A DNA stretch of 64,000 nucleotides from CAYFZR01 sp046760505 [NCBI: Candidatus Hydrothermarchaeota archaeon] (GTDB lineage Archaea; CAYFZR01). Positions within the stretch are counted from its first letter, which is position 1, and each line of letters starts with the position of its first letter. The notes beneath the pieces were generated by a model. It saw only the letters and a list, made by a program, of their open reading frames with translations. It was not told where the DNA came from and ran no database searches. Shown one piece after another: positions 42,390 through 51,890 of this stretch. Position numbers and translations under genes: made by a program. The stretch lies in contig JBHIEG010000002.1 in the NCBI GenBank assembly GCA_046760505.1, positions 1-64,000 of the forward strand. Reading direction: 5' to 3'.

Positions 42390-43181
42390 ATGGTGGGTAA
42401 AAAAATAAGGATGGAAAGAATAACAAATAGGGAAACCGGAAATACTCTTATAGTTCCGATGGACCATGGCGTCAGTTCTGGTCCCATAAAAGGTCTGATA
42501 AATATGCCAGAAACCGTAAATAAGGTAGCAGAGGGTGGTGCAGATGCAGTACTTCTTCATAAAGGAATTGTTCCCTACGGACACCGGGGTTACGGAAGAG
42601 ACATTGGATTGATAGTGCACCTGTCAGGAAGTTCTTCTCTGAATCCCGATCCAAACCATAAAGTTCTGGTCACTACAGTAAAGAGAGCCATAAAACTGGG
42701 AGCAGATGCGGTATCGGTTCACGTTAATGTAGGAGCGGATTACGAGGGAGAGATGTTTCAAAAACTGGGTATGATCTCTGAGGAATGCGACGAGTGGGGA
42801 ATGCCTCTAATCGCTATGATGTATCCCCGAGGGAAAAAGGTCGTGGACGAGCATGAAGTGGAGGTTGTAAAGTTAGCAGCCAGAGTTGGAGCAGAATTAG
42901 GAGCAGATATAGTAAAAACAAACTATACAGGAAGTCCTGATACATTTGAAGAAGTGGTAAAAGGCTGCCCGGTCCCTGTTGTAATTGCAGGTGGGCCCAA
43001 GATGGTTACCGATAAGGACGTCCTAGAAATGGTTGCAGGTGCAATGGAGGCAGGAGCAAGGGGCGTGGCAATAGGCAGAAACATTTTTCAGCACAGAAAT
43101 CCAATTGCCATGGTGAGAGCAATAGCAAGAATAGTGCATGAAAAAGCAAGTGTAGAAGAAGTTCTTCCTTTGTTAAGGTGA
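42390..43181 (+). CDS. aroA': 2-amino-3,7-dideoxy-D-threo-hept-6-ulosonate (ADH) synthase
   Basis: A 263-residue DhnA-family aldolase, paralogue of the gene at 13968. It has [38 protein letters not shown] (close to what is known for MJ0400), [12 protein letters not shown], the Schiff-base strand [10 protein letters not shown], and [10 protein letters not shown]. As first enzyme of the archaeal route to dehydroquinate it condenses aspartate semialdehyde with a sugar phosphate fragment. I set the start at the ATG at 42390 (GTGAT four bases upstream) because the longer frame from 42333 runs through a palindromic regulatory site. Coupled to DHQ synthase II by a GTGA overlap or short gap. Confidence 0.88.
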   Translation: MVGKKIRMERITNRETGNTLIVPMDHGVSSGPIKGLINMPETVNKVAEGGADAVLLHKGIVPYGHRGYGRDIGLIVHLSGSSSLNPDPNHKVLVTTVKRAIKLGADAVSVHVNVGADYEGEMFQKLGMISEECDEWGMPLIAMMYPRGKKVVDEHEVEVVKLAARVGAELGADIVKTNYTGSPDTFEEVVKGCPVPVVIAGGPKMVTDKDVLEMVAGAMEAGARGVAIGRNIFQHRNPIAMVRAIARIVHEKASVEEVLPLLR

Positions 43182-43186
43182 AGAGG

Positions 43187-44275
43187 ATGAAGGAAATATG
43201 GGTTGATGTAAGAGACCTCTCGTGGGAGGAAGCAAAGCCCATCGTAACCACTTCCCTAGAAAGCGGCATAAACTGCTTTCTATCAACGCATGAATTGGTT
43301 GAAAAAATCGCTGACCTCGGAAAGGCAAGAATAGCAGTATTTGGAGAAAAATTAGATGATTTCAAGGAAACTGATATAATCATAACGGATTCAGAAGAAA
43401 TTCTAGAAGAACTCAAGGTCTTAGGTAAAGAAACAGGGTATTATGCAGAGATATTTGATAAGAAAAGTGAAAGAAAGGCTGCTAAATTGGGTCCCAAAGT
43501 GGATTATTTGCTCGTAAAAAATGAGGATTGGACAATAATTCCTTTAGAAAATTTGATTGCAGAACTACAGAAAGTTGATACAAAGATTGTAGCATGCATA
43601 AAAAATGCGGATGAAGCCAGAATAGCATTCAAAACTCTGGAAGTTGGAGTAGATGGTGTTTTAATTAAAACACCGAATTTGAATGAAATAAAAAAACTGG
43701 CAGAAACCATTCGTGAATTAACAGCCGAAAAACTTGAGTTAAAAGTAGCGAAGGTAAAAACAGTAAGGCCTGTAGGTATGGGAGACAGGGTTTGCGTGGA
43801 TACTTGCTCTTTGATGAATATAGGAGAGGGAATGCTAATAGGATCTCAAAGCAATGGACTGTTCTTGGTACACTCAGAGTCAGTCGAAAACCCTTATGTA
43901 GAGACCAGACCATTCAGGGTAAACGCAGGTCCTGTGCATGCTTACATAAAGGTCCCTGAAGAAAAAACACGTTATTTGAGCGAGTTAAAAGCAGGGGATG
44001 AGGTTCTAATCGTTGATTCTAAGGGAAATACACGTATAGCTGTGGTAGGCAGAGTAAAAATAGAAAGGAGACCTCTAATGCTAATAGAAGCAGAGGTGAA
44101 CGGTGAAATATTTAGTACACTGGTTCAAAATGCAGAGACAATAATGCTCGTAAATGAAAACGGAAATCCGGTTTCTGTTACGGATATAAAAATTGGCGAC
44201 AGGGTTTTGGTATATCTTGAAGGCTTTGGAAGGCATTTTGGTATTTCTATCGAAGAGACCTTAGTAGAACGGTGA
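43187..44275 (+). CDS. aroB': 3-dehydroquinate synthase II
   Basis: A 362-residue enzyme that oxidatively deaminates and cyclises ADH to 3-dehydroquinate. Conserved landmarks are [16 protein letters not shown] at the N-terminus, [53 protein letters not shown] and [19 protein letters not shown]. Length is normal. The ATG at 43187 has GGTGA five bases upstream; the GTG at 43178 would start inside that site. It overlaps aroD by four bases (GTGA). Confidence 0.93.
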   Translation: MKEIWVDVRDLSWEEAKPIVTTSLESGINCFLSTHELVEKIADLGKARIAVFGEKLDDFKETDIIITDSEEILEELKVLGKETGYYAEIFDKKSERKAAKLGPKVDYLLVKNEDWTIIPLENLIAELQKVDTKIVACIKNADEARIAFKTLEVGVDGVLIKTPNLNEIKKLAETIRELTAEKLELKVAKVKTVRPVGMGDRVCVDTCSLMNIGEGMLIGSQSNGLFLVHSESVENPYVETRPFRVNAGPVHAYIKVPEEKTRYLSELKAGDEVLIVDSKGNTRIAVVGRVKIERRPLMLIEAEVNGEIFSTLVQNAETIMLVNENGNPVSVTDIKIGDRVLVYLEGFGRHFGISIEETLVER

Positions 44276-45012
44276 AAAAATTGGTGAATATCGGAGACGT
44301 AACTATAGGAGAATGCCCGGTTATATGTGCTTCCATTAAAGGAAAAGACCCTGATGAAATTCTAAGAAAAGTTGACATGGCAAACCTCTCGGATATTATA
44401 GAAATAAGATTGGACGGTTTTCCAATATCTGTTTCAGAATCAAAAAGAATGCTAAGATCTATAAAACAAAGGACTGACAAACCAATATTGATTACAAACC
44501 GTATGGAAGCCGAAGGAGGTACGTTTGCAGGTTCAGAACAAGAAAGAATAAACATAATCAAAGAGGTAAGCTTATTTGCAGATGCAATAGATATCGAACT
44601 CAGAACAGAGGAGCGCCAGAGAAAAGAAATTATAGAGATATGTAAGGAGAGAAGAAAAACTGCAATTATCTCATATCATGATATGCTGACTTCTCATTCA
44701 GTTGAGGAGATATCTCTCATATTTCATAGAATGGCAGAAACTGGAGCGAATATAGCAAAAGTTGCAGTCTTAGCAAATACATTGGAAGACGTTTTGAATC
44801 TTTTAATGGCAACTTTACAAACGAAGAGTACCCTTTCAATACCTCTTGTATCAATTCCTCTCGGGGAGAAATGGAAATTTGCCCGCCTATGCAGCGTGCT
44901 CTTTGGATCGAGCATACTTTATTGCTCGGTAGATGAATTAAGCAAAACAGCCCCAGGACAGTTAACGGTAGAAGACGCCTTTGAGATACTGAAAAGGCTA
45001 GGGTTAAGATGA
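44272..45012 (+). CDS. aroD: 3-dehydroquinate dehydratase, type I
   Basis: A 246-residue TIM-barrel enzyme that dehydrates 3-dehydroquinate. The substrate-binding EIRLDGFPIS, the catalytic-type His in AIISYHDM and the Schiff-base lysine in ANIAKVAVLANTLED are all visible, as is the IPLVSIPLGEKWKFARL loop region near the C-terminus. Start GTG overlaps the previous stop; the stop overlaps the aroE ATG. The contiguous order ADH synthase, DHQ synthase II, AroD, AroE makes a complete path to shikimate. Confidence 0.92.
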   Translation: MKKLVNIGDVTIGECPVICASIKGKDPDEILRKVDMANLSDIIEIRLDGFPISVSESKRMLRSIKQRTDKPILITNRMEAEGGTFAGSEQERINIIKEVSLFADAIDIELRTEERQRKEIIEICKERRKTAIISYHDMLTSHSVEEISLIFHRMAETGANIAKVAVLANTLEDVLNLLMATLQTKSTLSIPLVSIPLGEKWKFARLCSVLFGSSILYCSVDELSKTAPGQLTVEDAFEILKRLGLR

Positions 45013-45854
45013 TTAATGGCTCCACAAAAATATTCGGAATAATTGGTTTTTCTCTGGAACATTCTCTCTCACCTCTGATGCATAATTACGTGTTTAACTA
45101 TATGAAATTAAACTGTGTTTATGTCCCTTTTCCAGTAAAAAGAGATCTGAAAAAAGCAATTATTGGATTGCACGAACTTGACGTAAAAGGAGTCAACATA
45201 ACTATCCCTTACAAAGAAGAGGTTATAAATTACATTGATGAGTTAGATGAAAAATCAAGGAAGATTGGGTCTGTTAATACAATAAAATTCACCGATAAAA
45301 AGATCGGATACAACACAGATGGCATAGGCGCTATTAAGGCACTAAAAGATGGAAATATAGAGGTAAAGGGAAAAAAAGTTATGTTGCTGGGAGCAGGTGG
45401 GGCTGCAAGATCTATAGCCTTTCAGTTGGTCTTTGAAGGTTGTTCAGATCTTTTAATATTGAACAGGACAAAAGAAAGGGGAGACAAACTGGCTCGAGAA
45501 ATAATGGAAAAAGCCGACTTTTCGTGTAAATCAATGAAATTGGACCAGAAAATTCTCTCTGAATACATTCATGATGTTGATATACTGATAAATTCAACTT
45601 CTCTGGGAATGTATCCTAATGTAAATGAATCTCCGGTTCCCAAAGAAATTCTACACGATGAACTAGTTGTATTCGATATAGTGTACAATCCATTGAAGAC
45701 CAAACTCCTCAAAGAAGCAGAGGAAATGGGAGCAAAAACCATCGATGGTCTGGGTATGTTGGTACATCAGGGAGCCGAGAGTCTTAGGATCTGGCTAGAC
45801 ATAGATCCTCCAATAGATTTAATGAAAAAGGTCCTTTTATCGCATCTTAAATAG
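45009..45854 (+). CDS. aroE: Shikimate dehydrogenase
   Basis: A 281-residue NADPH enzyme that reduces 3-dehydroshikimate. GFSLEHSLSPLMHN binds shikimate, GVNITIPYKEEV contains the catalytic Lys, SVNTIKF and NTDGIGAIKAL follow, LGAGGAARSIAF is the nucleotide-binding loop with NRTKER after it, and NSTSLGMYP and GLGMLVHQGAES close the site. The final 18 bases overlap the convergent tyrA gene. It is the last gene of the plus-strand aromatic operon. Confidence 0.95.
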   Translation: MINGSTKIFGIIGFSLEHSLSPLMHNYVFNYMKLNCVYVPFPVKRDLKKAIIGLHELDVKGVNITIPYKEEVINYIDELDEKSRKIGSVNTIKFTDKKIGYNTDGIGAIKALKDGNIEVKGKKVMLLGAGGAARSIAFQLVFEGCSDLLILNRTKERGDKLAREIMEKADFSCKSMKLDQKILSEYIHDVDILINSTSLGMYPNVNESPVPKEILHDELVVFDIVYNPLKTKLLKEAEEMGAKTIDGLGMLVHQGAESLRIWLDIDPPIDLMKKVLLSHLK

Positions 45855-47147
45855 GGAGTTTATAATTTCTTCCGTCCTTCTGAACACCTCATCTCCATAA
45901 ATAGAGGGGGATACAACCCTCAGAGTTATGCTTTTCTTTCCTTCAGGAATCTGCGGACCCTTGTACTCATCTATTATCTCTACAGAGGTTACATTGGGGA
46001 TGAGAGAGAAGACATACCTTATTATCTCATTATCAGCCTTTTCTTCGACCACAAAAGAGAAATCTCTATTTTTCTTTGGAAAATTCTGGATTATCCAGTT
46101 ATTCGCATCTTCATCGCTGAGTACTTCTATGTTTGATGTTTTAAGTGTTATATCGCCTTTTTTTGTTTCTAAAATAACATTTTCCGGATCAACATGTTTT
46201 AGTTTTCCATAATGAAAATTTTTTGAATAAACATGCCTTAGAACAACGTTTTCTCCCAGCTTAGATTTCAACAATTCAAGTTCCTTATATAAAGATCTGA
46301 TTGCCTTGTCAGATCTCCTCAATGCACCTTCTACATCTCCTAATTTTCTTGCCGCTTTACTCATTTTTTCAACGAAGTCTTCTTTACGGCCTTCTATTAT
46401 GATTTTCCTTAGTGACTCGGCATTTTCAATAAATTTGGAGTGGATATCGAAGTTTCTTGGATTGTAGATCTGGATCATCGCATACATGTGAGGATCCTGA
46501 CCAACAATCCTCGCTATCATATCGAGCATCATTTGATATACTGGAGAGGCGAAACGTTTCGTGTATTCTACATCCACGTTGAGATCTCCAAGTGTGATTC
46601 CCGTAGCTATATAAACGAAATGAGTGAGCCCCTGAATGATGCTCATGATCCTGTCGTGTTCTTCTGGCGTAGTTATGTGAACTCTGGCGCCTTCTTTTTC
46701 CAAAAAACTCTTGACCCTTGGGAGCCAGATCTCAGATCTTAGGGGGGTCAATAATACAACCTGTCCTTTTAAATCAGGGGCGCTAGGACCAAACATTGGA
46801 TGGGCTGGTATCAATTCCACACTTTCTTTTGCATACTTTAGCATTGCATTTGCCGGACCCTCCTTTATGGAGGCAATATCCATCAACAAAGATCCGTCTT
46901 TCATGTGAGGAGCTATTTCTTTAATTACTTCTTCTGTAACAGAAATAGGAACAGATACAATAACTACATCGGCTTCCTTAACAGCCTCGACATTATCGGT
47001 GAAAAATTCTACTCTCATCTTTCTTGCAAATGCTTCCCCCACTTTTGCGTTCCTACCTGAGATTCTAACCTCAAAGCCTTTCTCCTTTAGAAGTTTAACC
47101 AACCATCTTCCCATTGCCCCATATCCGCCTACGATGGTTATGATCAA
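45837..47147 (-). CDS. tyrA: Prephenate dehydrogenase fused to an FDX-ACB-like domain
   Basis: A 436-residue protein. Residues 1-240 are a TyrA dehydrogenase: IVGGYGAMGRWL (Rossmann loop), VPISVTEEVI, AHPMFGPSAPDLKGQVVLLTP and QGLTHFVYIATG. A helical segment (240-297) follows, then a small beta region (300-348), and residues 351-436 closely resemble the ferredoxin-fold anticodon-binding domain of bacterial PheRS beta: FPKKNRDFSFVVEE, SVEIIDEYKGPQIPEGKKSITLRV. The archaeal PheT in this window lacks that domain. The last domain could sense tyrosine or phenylalanine; that is inferred. The start overlaps the pheA stop by four bases. Confidence 0.85.
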   Translation of the reverse strand: MIITIVGGYGAMGRWLVKLLKEKGFEVRISGRNAKVGEAFARKMRVEFFTDNVEAVKEADVVIVSVPISVTEEVIKEIAPHMKDGSLLMDIASIKEGPANAMLKYAKESVELIPAHPMFGPSAPDLKGQVVLLTPLRSEIWLPRVKSFLEKEGARVHITTPEEHDRIMSIIQGLTHFVYIATGITLGDLNVDVEYTKRFASPVYQMMLDMIARIVGQDPHMYAMIQIYNPRNFDIHSKFIENAESLRKIIIEGRKEDFVEKMSKAARKLGDVEGALRRSDKAIRSLYKELELLKSKLGENVVLRHVYSKNFHYGKLKHVDPENVILETKKGDITLKTSNIEVLSDEDANNWIIQNFPKKNRDFSFVVEEKADNEIIRYVFSLIPNVTSVEIIDEYKGPQIPEGKKSITLRVVSPSIYGDEVFRRTEEIINSLFKMR

Positions 47148-47968
47148 ATGTCTCCCCGCCTGTAAGATCCAAATATCTTCAACATCTCAGTTTTTGGTTT
47201 TAATTCTTCCAAGGCTTCTTTTACCTTTTTGTCTTCTCTATGACCCTCAAGATCAACAAAAAAAATGTATTCGCCCAAAACTCTTTTCGAAGGCCTCGAT
47301 TCAATCTTTGTTAGATTTATGTTTTTCAAAGCAAATGGTTCCAATGCTTTGTACAGCGATCCAGGCTTGTTTTCAAGTAGACCGAAGGCTATCGATGTTT
47401 TGTCATACCCACTTGGTTCTGAGTCCTCTTTTCCAATAATCACAAACCTAGTGAAGCTCTGATATGGAGTTGGAATGTTTTCTATCAGTATTTTAAGAGC
47501 ATATATCTCAGATGCAATGGGTGAGGCAATAGCTGCGATATTTTTGTTTTTTTCTTTAGAAACTTTTAGAGCGGCCTCTGAAGTGCTCAAAGTATTTATG
47601 AACTGACATCTTGGGAATTTTTCTCGCAAAAAATCTCTTACTTGAGCTATGGCATGGGGATGAGACAGAATAACCTCTATATCTTCTGTGTTGGCGCCTT
47701 CTTTTCCCAAAAGACAGTGGGATATCTCTATTATTATTTCTTCTTTGATCAACAAATTGCTCTTTGCCAATAGATCCAGAGTTAGGTTTACCGAACCTTC
47801 CAACGAATTTTCTAAGGGTACCAGGCCGTATTTCGCAACATCGCTCTCAACTTTCTCAAATATTGATGGAATATCATTTAAGAAAAGCAGATCTTCTTCT
47901 CTGATTCCTGCCTCCAAAGCTGCTTGATGAGCGAAACTTCCTCTTGGACCTAGGACGGCTATTATGAT
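47144..47968 (-). CDS. pheA: Prephenate dehydratase with an apparent non-canonical start codon
   Basis: A prephenate dehydratase plus ACT regulatory domain of about 274 residues. The sequence IAVLGPRGSFAHQAALEAG, essential in this family, lies upstream of the first TTG (47917), so translation must begin earlier. The in-frame codons between GCC (47959) and the upstream stop TAA (47999-48001) are ATA, ATA, ATC, TCC, GGA, GGG, GAA, ATT, ATC, CTA, AAC, ATA and ATC, with no ATG, GTG or TTG. ATC at 47968, behind GGGGG, is the best-placed start. Other motifs are GLVPLENSLEGSVNLTLD, the catalytic-site YQSFTRFVII, and the ACT motif ENKPGSLYKAL with ESRPSK. Overlaps tyrA by four bases. Confidence 0.82.
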   Translation of the reverse strand: MIIAVLGPRGSFAHQAALEAGIREEDLLFLNDIPSIFEKVESDVAKYGLVPLENSLEGSVNLTLDLLAKSNLLIKEEIIIEISHCLLGKEGANTEDIEVILSHPHAIAQVRDFLREKFPRCQFINTLSTSEAALKVSKEKNKNIAAIASPIASEIYALKILIENIPTPYQSFTRFVIIGKEDSEPSGYDKTSIAFGLLENKPGSLYKALEPFALKNINLTKIESRPSKRVLGEYIFFVDLEGHREDKKVKEALEELKPKTEMLKIFGSYRRGDI

Positions 47969-47997
47969 GGATCCCCCTTCAATGATTAGGTTTATGA

Positions 47998-48005
47998 TTT
48001 ATAAA
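47998..48005. promoter_or_regulatory. Symmetric TATA box shared by pheA and the DUF2103 gene
   Basis: TTTATAAA is palindromic and is the best TATA element for both divergent genes. It would start pheA transcription near 47976 and the plus-strand gene near 48027. Direction would depend on flanking BRE elements; the A-rich side reads ATACTTTATAAATC for pheA. Confidence 0.4.
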
Positions 48006-48050
48006 GTATTTTTATGAATATCTGTTTTTCATGCCAGAGGGATCGACGAT

Positions 48051-48347
48051 ATGGCTAAGTTCAAGTATCTGAAAAGGGGTGTGAAAAGAAAACACAGGGT
48101 CATAGAGGGGTTACTTCCAATACTTGAAGAGATAGCAAGCATAGATGGAGTAAGCAAAGTTATCCCGGCAGAAATATCTTACTCTCCACTGAGAAAAGCC
48201 AGATCTCCCTCAATTAAAATCACGAGAGAGACAAAATCAGGGTTTAAGTTACTTGCGCATAGCAAGGGTTCTATTCAAGAAGTATTTGTTGTGGTTGAAG
48301 GAAAAAAGGAAGATGTGAGAAATAAAATTGAATCCATGAATTTATAA
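48051..48347 (+). CDS. DUF2103 predicted metal-binding protein
   Basis: A 98-residue basic protein resembling the DUF2103 family (predicted metal-binding, COG4031): KRKHRVIEGLLPILEEIASIDGVSKVIPAEI at the centre, then SIKITRETKSGFKLLAHSKGSIQEVFVVV. No cysteines are present, so metal binding would rest on His and acidic residues. The function is unknown. It is divergent from pheA across a 75-bp spacer. Confidence 0.7.
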   Translation: MAKFKYLKRGVKRKHRVIEGLLPILEEIASIDGVSKVIPAEISYSPLRKARSPSIKITRETKSGFKLLAHSKGSIQEVFVVVEGKKEDVRNKIESMNL

Positions 48348-48365
48348 AATCAGTTGGTTCAACTT

Positions 48366-48836
48366 TTATATTTCTTCAACAAGCTCTTTCCTTGGATAGA
48401 AAAATATTACCATCGTTATCATCCAAATTAGGGTAAATGTCAGTGAAATTTTCAAAGAGGCTTCTCTTGGCAGAGTTTTGGATATGAATCTCGCGAATCC
48501 AAAGAAGATGAGAAAAGAAATGGATAGGTTAAATGGATTAAACAGGTCATCAGACTTTTTCTTTGACATTGATACGCCGTCAATGATCCAGAGCAATCCT
48601 ATTGCCAGAAGAATCGGAAAGAATACAGATTCGCTAAATATCCCTATGAAATATATTAAAGAGCCGATTCCAACAGATACCATCCAGAGATTTTCGATGT
48701 ACCAGTTGAAGGCAAGAATTGAGCTAAATCCTCCAATTAACAGGAGAAATGCAGTAAAAACTTCTCCAAGTTTGGAGAAGTGATAAAAGAATGCCAATCC
48801 TGCTATACCCAAGATCAAGGACTCAGGTCTCTTCAT
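48366..48836 (-). CDS. Integral membrane protein, unknown
   Basis: A 156-residue hydrophobic protein with five or six membrane helices (about 7-25, 28-46, 51-67, 72-86, 102-120, 128-148). The loop MSKKKSDDLFNPFN between helices 4 and 5 is the only long polar stretch. No family recognised. It converges on the DUF2103 gene with an 18-bp gap, and a 390-bp spacer separates it from the topoisomerase operon. Confidence 0.6.
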   Translation of the reverse strand: MKRPESLILGIAGLAFFYHFSKLGEVFTAFLLLIGGFSSILAFNWYIENLWMVSVGIGSLIYFIGIFSESVFFPILLAIGLLWIIDGVSMSKKKSDDLFNPFNLSISFLIFFGFARFISKTLPREASLKISLTFTLIWMITMVIFFYPRKELVEEI

Positions 48837-49228
48837 ATTATTACCTTTTTAAAGTTATCTTGCGTGTCTAAGCCTTAATTTTCTTCTTACTTAAATAAAT
48901 TTTCATTTTCACATCACTATTTGGATTTTTTCAGAGCAACGATAAGCCTTTATTTTTTAAATAAAAATCTAATACTTCTTAGATATTAAATTCAAACCTG
49001 AATATTTATTTGATATAATATTCCAAATGGTAAAATGATTTTTTAAGTCGCTTCTTTACCCCAAACTTTTTATATGAGAAATAATATATAGAACTCAATG
49101 CAAGGATCTAAAGCATTACTTTTACCTGTAATTCGGCTCTATGTATTGACTAAATCTAACCATCTTCTCACTGAAGGTGTATGACCAGTGTCAGAAGATT
49201 TTTGACATGTTAGGAGGTAAAACAGAAT
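48837..49228 (+). other. 392-bp intergenic region before the topoisomerase VI operon
   Basis: The left 200 bases are very AT-rich, with TTTAAATAAA-type stretches and no ORF or clear structure beyond short dyads. A good TATA box, CTTTTTATATGAG, lies at about 49066-49078. About 25 nt on, an ATG at 49098 begins a 28-codon ORF ending at 49184. A ribosome site AGGAGG for the topoisomerase gene is at 49211-49216. Confidence 0.55.
49098..49184 (+). CDS. Possible leaderless 28-residue upstream ORF of the topoisomerase VI operon
   Basis: The ATG falls at the transcription start predicted from the TATA box, as in leaderless archaeal genes. The peptide, beginning MQGSKALLLPVIRLY and ending LLTEGV, resembles nothing known. 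It stops 44 bases before the top6B ATG. It may be a chance ORF or a leader controlling topoisomerase expression. Confidence 0.25.
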   Translation: MQGSKALLLPVIRLYVLTKSNHLLTEGV

Positions 49229-50773
49229 ATGGAAGGCACGATTGCTTACGAACTTGCAAAGAAACAGAAGGAAATAAGCGTATCCGAATTTTTCTCAAAA
49301 AACAGAGCAATGCTGGGCTTTGATAACCCGCAGAAAGCATTGTTTATAAGCGTGAAAGAAGCGGTAGATAACTCTCTTGATGCGTGCGAGGAGGCTAAAA
49401 TACTTCCAGACATAATTGTTAAAGTAAGTGAAGTTAAAAATGGGCTCTACAGTGTATGTGTAGAGGACAATGGTCCTGGAATTCTGCCTGAACAGATTCC
49501 TCTGATATTCGGCAAGTTACTATACGGTTCAAGGTTTCATACCCGAAAACAAACGAGGGGGCAACAAGGAATAGGAATTTCAGGCGCTGTCCTGTACTCA
49601 AACCTCACGACAGGTCATGGTGCGATCGTAGAATCTTCTATAGGAAAGGGAAAACCGACCTACAAGTTTGAGGTGTCTGTAGATCTGCACAAGAATCAGC
49701 CACGTTTCAAAAAATTAAATGAATCCTTTAATTCTAGAGCCCATGGAACAAGAATCGAGATACTCGTTAAAGGTGCTTACAGGAGAGGAGAGAGATCAAT
49801 AGATTCTTATATAGAACAAACCGTCACCGCTAATCCTTGGCTAACGCTCACTTATATAAATCCGGAGGGAAAGAAGGTAGTGTATCAACGTTCATCTAAC
49901 CAGCTACCTCCAGAACCCAAGGAAATACCCATACACCCTCACGGCATAGATGTTGGGGAGTTAATGCTTCTTTTAAGATTAAGCAGTCACAAAAAATTGA
50001 GGTCGTTCCTAATAGAAACTTTTAGCAGGATAAGTACTACGAGCGTAGAAAAAATAGGTGCAATATCCGGAGTTAATCTAAGTAAAAAACCTTCTAAGAT
50101 AGATTTAGAGGAGGCGAAAAGATTAGTAAGTGCTTTCAAAAAAATAAAATTCATACGCCCTCCTACAGATTGTTTGTCCCCCATAGGACCAGATCTTATT
50201 GAAAAAGGTATTTTAAGAGTTCATGATGTAGATTTTGTTGCAAAAAGTATTCGTGAACCCACCGTATATTCTGGGAACCCGTTTTTGATTGAGTGCGGAC
50301 TCGGCTATGGTGGAGAACTTCCCAGAGAAAACAGAGTAAAAATATTGAGGTTCGCAAACCGGGTTCCACTACTTTATCAGGAAGGGGCGGATGTAATTAC
50401 TCACACGATAGAAAAAATTGACTGGCGAAAATATGGGCTAAATCAGCCAGGTGGAAAGGGCATTCCCCATGGACCTGCCTTAATTATGGTGCATGTTGCA
50501 AGCGTTTACGTACCATTTACATCAGAAGCCAAGGAAGCGATAGGAAATATAACAGAAATAGCAAAGGAGATCAGACTCGGGCTTCAGGAATGCGGTAGAC
50601 AACTCAGAATTTATCTGAGCAAGAAGAGAAGAGAGGAAAAACTTAAAGAGAGAGCAGATTGGGTCAGGGAATATGTTCCTTTAATACTCCAAAAAGCCGC
50701 TGAAATTACAGGGGAAGAGGCACCAGATCCAACTCCGATTATTCATAGAATTTTGGGGAGACCACTCGAATGA
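49229..50773 (+). CDS. top6B: DNA topoisomerase VI subunit B
   Basis: A 514-residue GHKL-type ATPase subunit of the type IIB topoisomerase. [13 protein letters not shown] (N box), VEDNGPGI (G1), the [21 protein letters not shown] lid, and THGxRI-like AHGTRIEIL are clear. The H2TH and transducer regions follow, with the switch lysine in [10 protein letters not shown]. Length is normal. AGGAGG precedes the ATG. Its stop overlaps the top6A start (ATGA). Confidence 0.96.
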   Translation: MEGTIAYELAKKQKEISVSEFFSKNRAMLGFDNPQKALFISVKEAVDNSLDACEEAKILPDIIVKVSEVKNGLYSVCVEDNGPGILPEQIPLIFGKLLYGSRFHTRKQTRGQQGIGISGAVLYSNLTTGHGAIVESSIGKGKPTYKFEVSVDLHKNQPRFKKLNESFNSRAHGTRIEILVKGAYRRGERSIDSYIEQTVTANPWLTLTYINPEGKKVVYQRSSNQLPPEPKEIPIHPHGIDVGELMLLLRLSSHKKLRSFLIETFSRISTTSVEKIGAISGVNLSKKPSKIDLEEAKRLVSAFKKIKFIRPPTDCLSPIGPDLIEKGILRVHDVDFVAKSIREPTVYSGNPFLIECGLGYGGELPRENRVKILRFANRVPLLYQEGADVITHTIEKIDWRKYGLNQPGGKGIPHGPALIMVHVASVYVPFTSEAKEAIGNITEIAKEIRLGLQECGRQLRIYLSKKRREEKLKERADWVREYVPLILQKAAEITGEEAPDPTPIIHRILGRPLE

Positions 50774-51849
50774 AAGAAGAAGAAGTAATAACTAGACTCT
50801 TAAGCTTGCCGAAAAAATTAATCGACCAAGGAAGGGAAGTAAAGATACCCCATCTCAGACTGCCATCCAGAACGAAAGGAAATATTATATTCGACGAAAA
50901 ATTTAGGGTCTGGGTTTATGGAAATAAACTTACTACAAGAAGTGCAAAGAAAAAAGACGAAGCAATAGGGATACTCAAAACATTGTACGTCATAGACTTC
51001 TTTAAAAATCAAATAGAAACAGGAAAATCATCTACTCTAAGAGAATTGTATTATATATCTGAGAACTGGGGAAAACTGATAAGGTTCAACGAACAACAAG
51101 AAAGCGACAAGCTTATAGAAGATATCGAAATAATGCTTCATCTCCAAAGAGAAGATTTTAAAATGTATCCTGAAGAAGACGGGGCCAGCGTCCTTGGAAA
51201 TCTTAGAATCAGGGAGCCTACTAATCGAGGTATCAGAGAAATCCACTGTATAGATGATGTAGGTGAGACTGGATACGCGATACCCACAAACGTGGATAAA
51301 CTAGAGTTCTTAGATTATGATGCTGATTTTGTCATAGCGGTAGAAACCGGAGGCATGTTTATGAGGCTAAGAGAGGAAAAATTCGATGAGAAATTTCGAT
51401 CAATCCTAGTTCATTTAAAAGGCCAACCTGCTAGAGCCACAAGAAGATTTTTGAGGAGACTTAACACAGAACTGGGATTGCCTGTAGTGGTATTCACAGA
51501 TTGCGATCCTTGGTCATTCAGAATTTATGCCTCCCTGGCATATGGTGCCATAAAGACCGCTCACTTGAGCGAATATCTCGCTACTCCAAACGCGGTGTTT
51601 TTGGGAGTAAAGCCCAGCGATATAGTTGAGTACGATCTTCCAACGGATAAGCTCAAAGAACAGGATATAAACGCTCTGGAATCGGAATTAGAAGATCCTA
51701 GATTTCAAACTGAGTTCTGGGAAAGAGAAATTAAACTTCAGTTAGAGTTAGGGAAGAAATCTGAGCAGCAGGCACTAGCGAAATACGGTCTTAGCTACGT
51801 CGTTGAAGAATATTTGCCAAATGAACTTTCGAAGATCGGAATAATTTAA
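50770..51849 (+). CDS. top6A: DNA topoisomerase VI subunit A (Spo11-like)
   Basis: A 359-residue cleavage subunit. The catalytic tyrosine is in [14 protein letters not shown] (Tyr 94/95), within the winged-helix domain, and the Toprim metal residues are the Glu in [11 protein letters not shown] and the [14 protein letters not shown] acidic pair. It makes the transient double-strand break that relaxes supercoils and decatenates chromosomes, with Top6B. PheT follows 41 bases downstream. Confidence 0.96.
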   Translation: MKEEEVITRLLSLPKKLIDQGREVKIPHLRLPSRTKGNIIFDEKFRVWVYGNKLTTRSAKKKDEAIGILKTLYVIDFFKNQIETGKSSTLRELYYISENWGKLIRFNEQQESDKLIEDIEIMLHLQREDFKMYPEEDGASVLGNLRIREPTNRGIREIHCIDDVGETGYAIPTNVDKLEFLDYDADFVIAVETGGMFMRLREEKFDEKFRSILVHLKGQPARATRRFLRRLNTELGLPVVVFTDCDPWSFRIYASLAYGAIKTAHLSEYLATPNAVFLGVKPSDIVEYDLPTDKLKEQDINALESELEDPRFQTEFWEREIKLQLELGKKSEQQALAKYGLSYVVEEYLPNELSKIGII

Positions 51850-51890
51850 ATGTTATTTTTTCATGTAACATTCCTTCAAGGGTTGATTGG

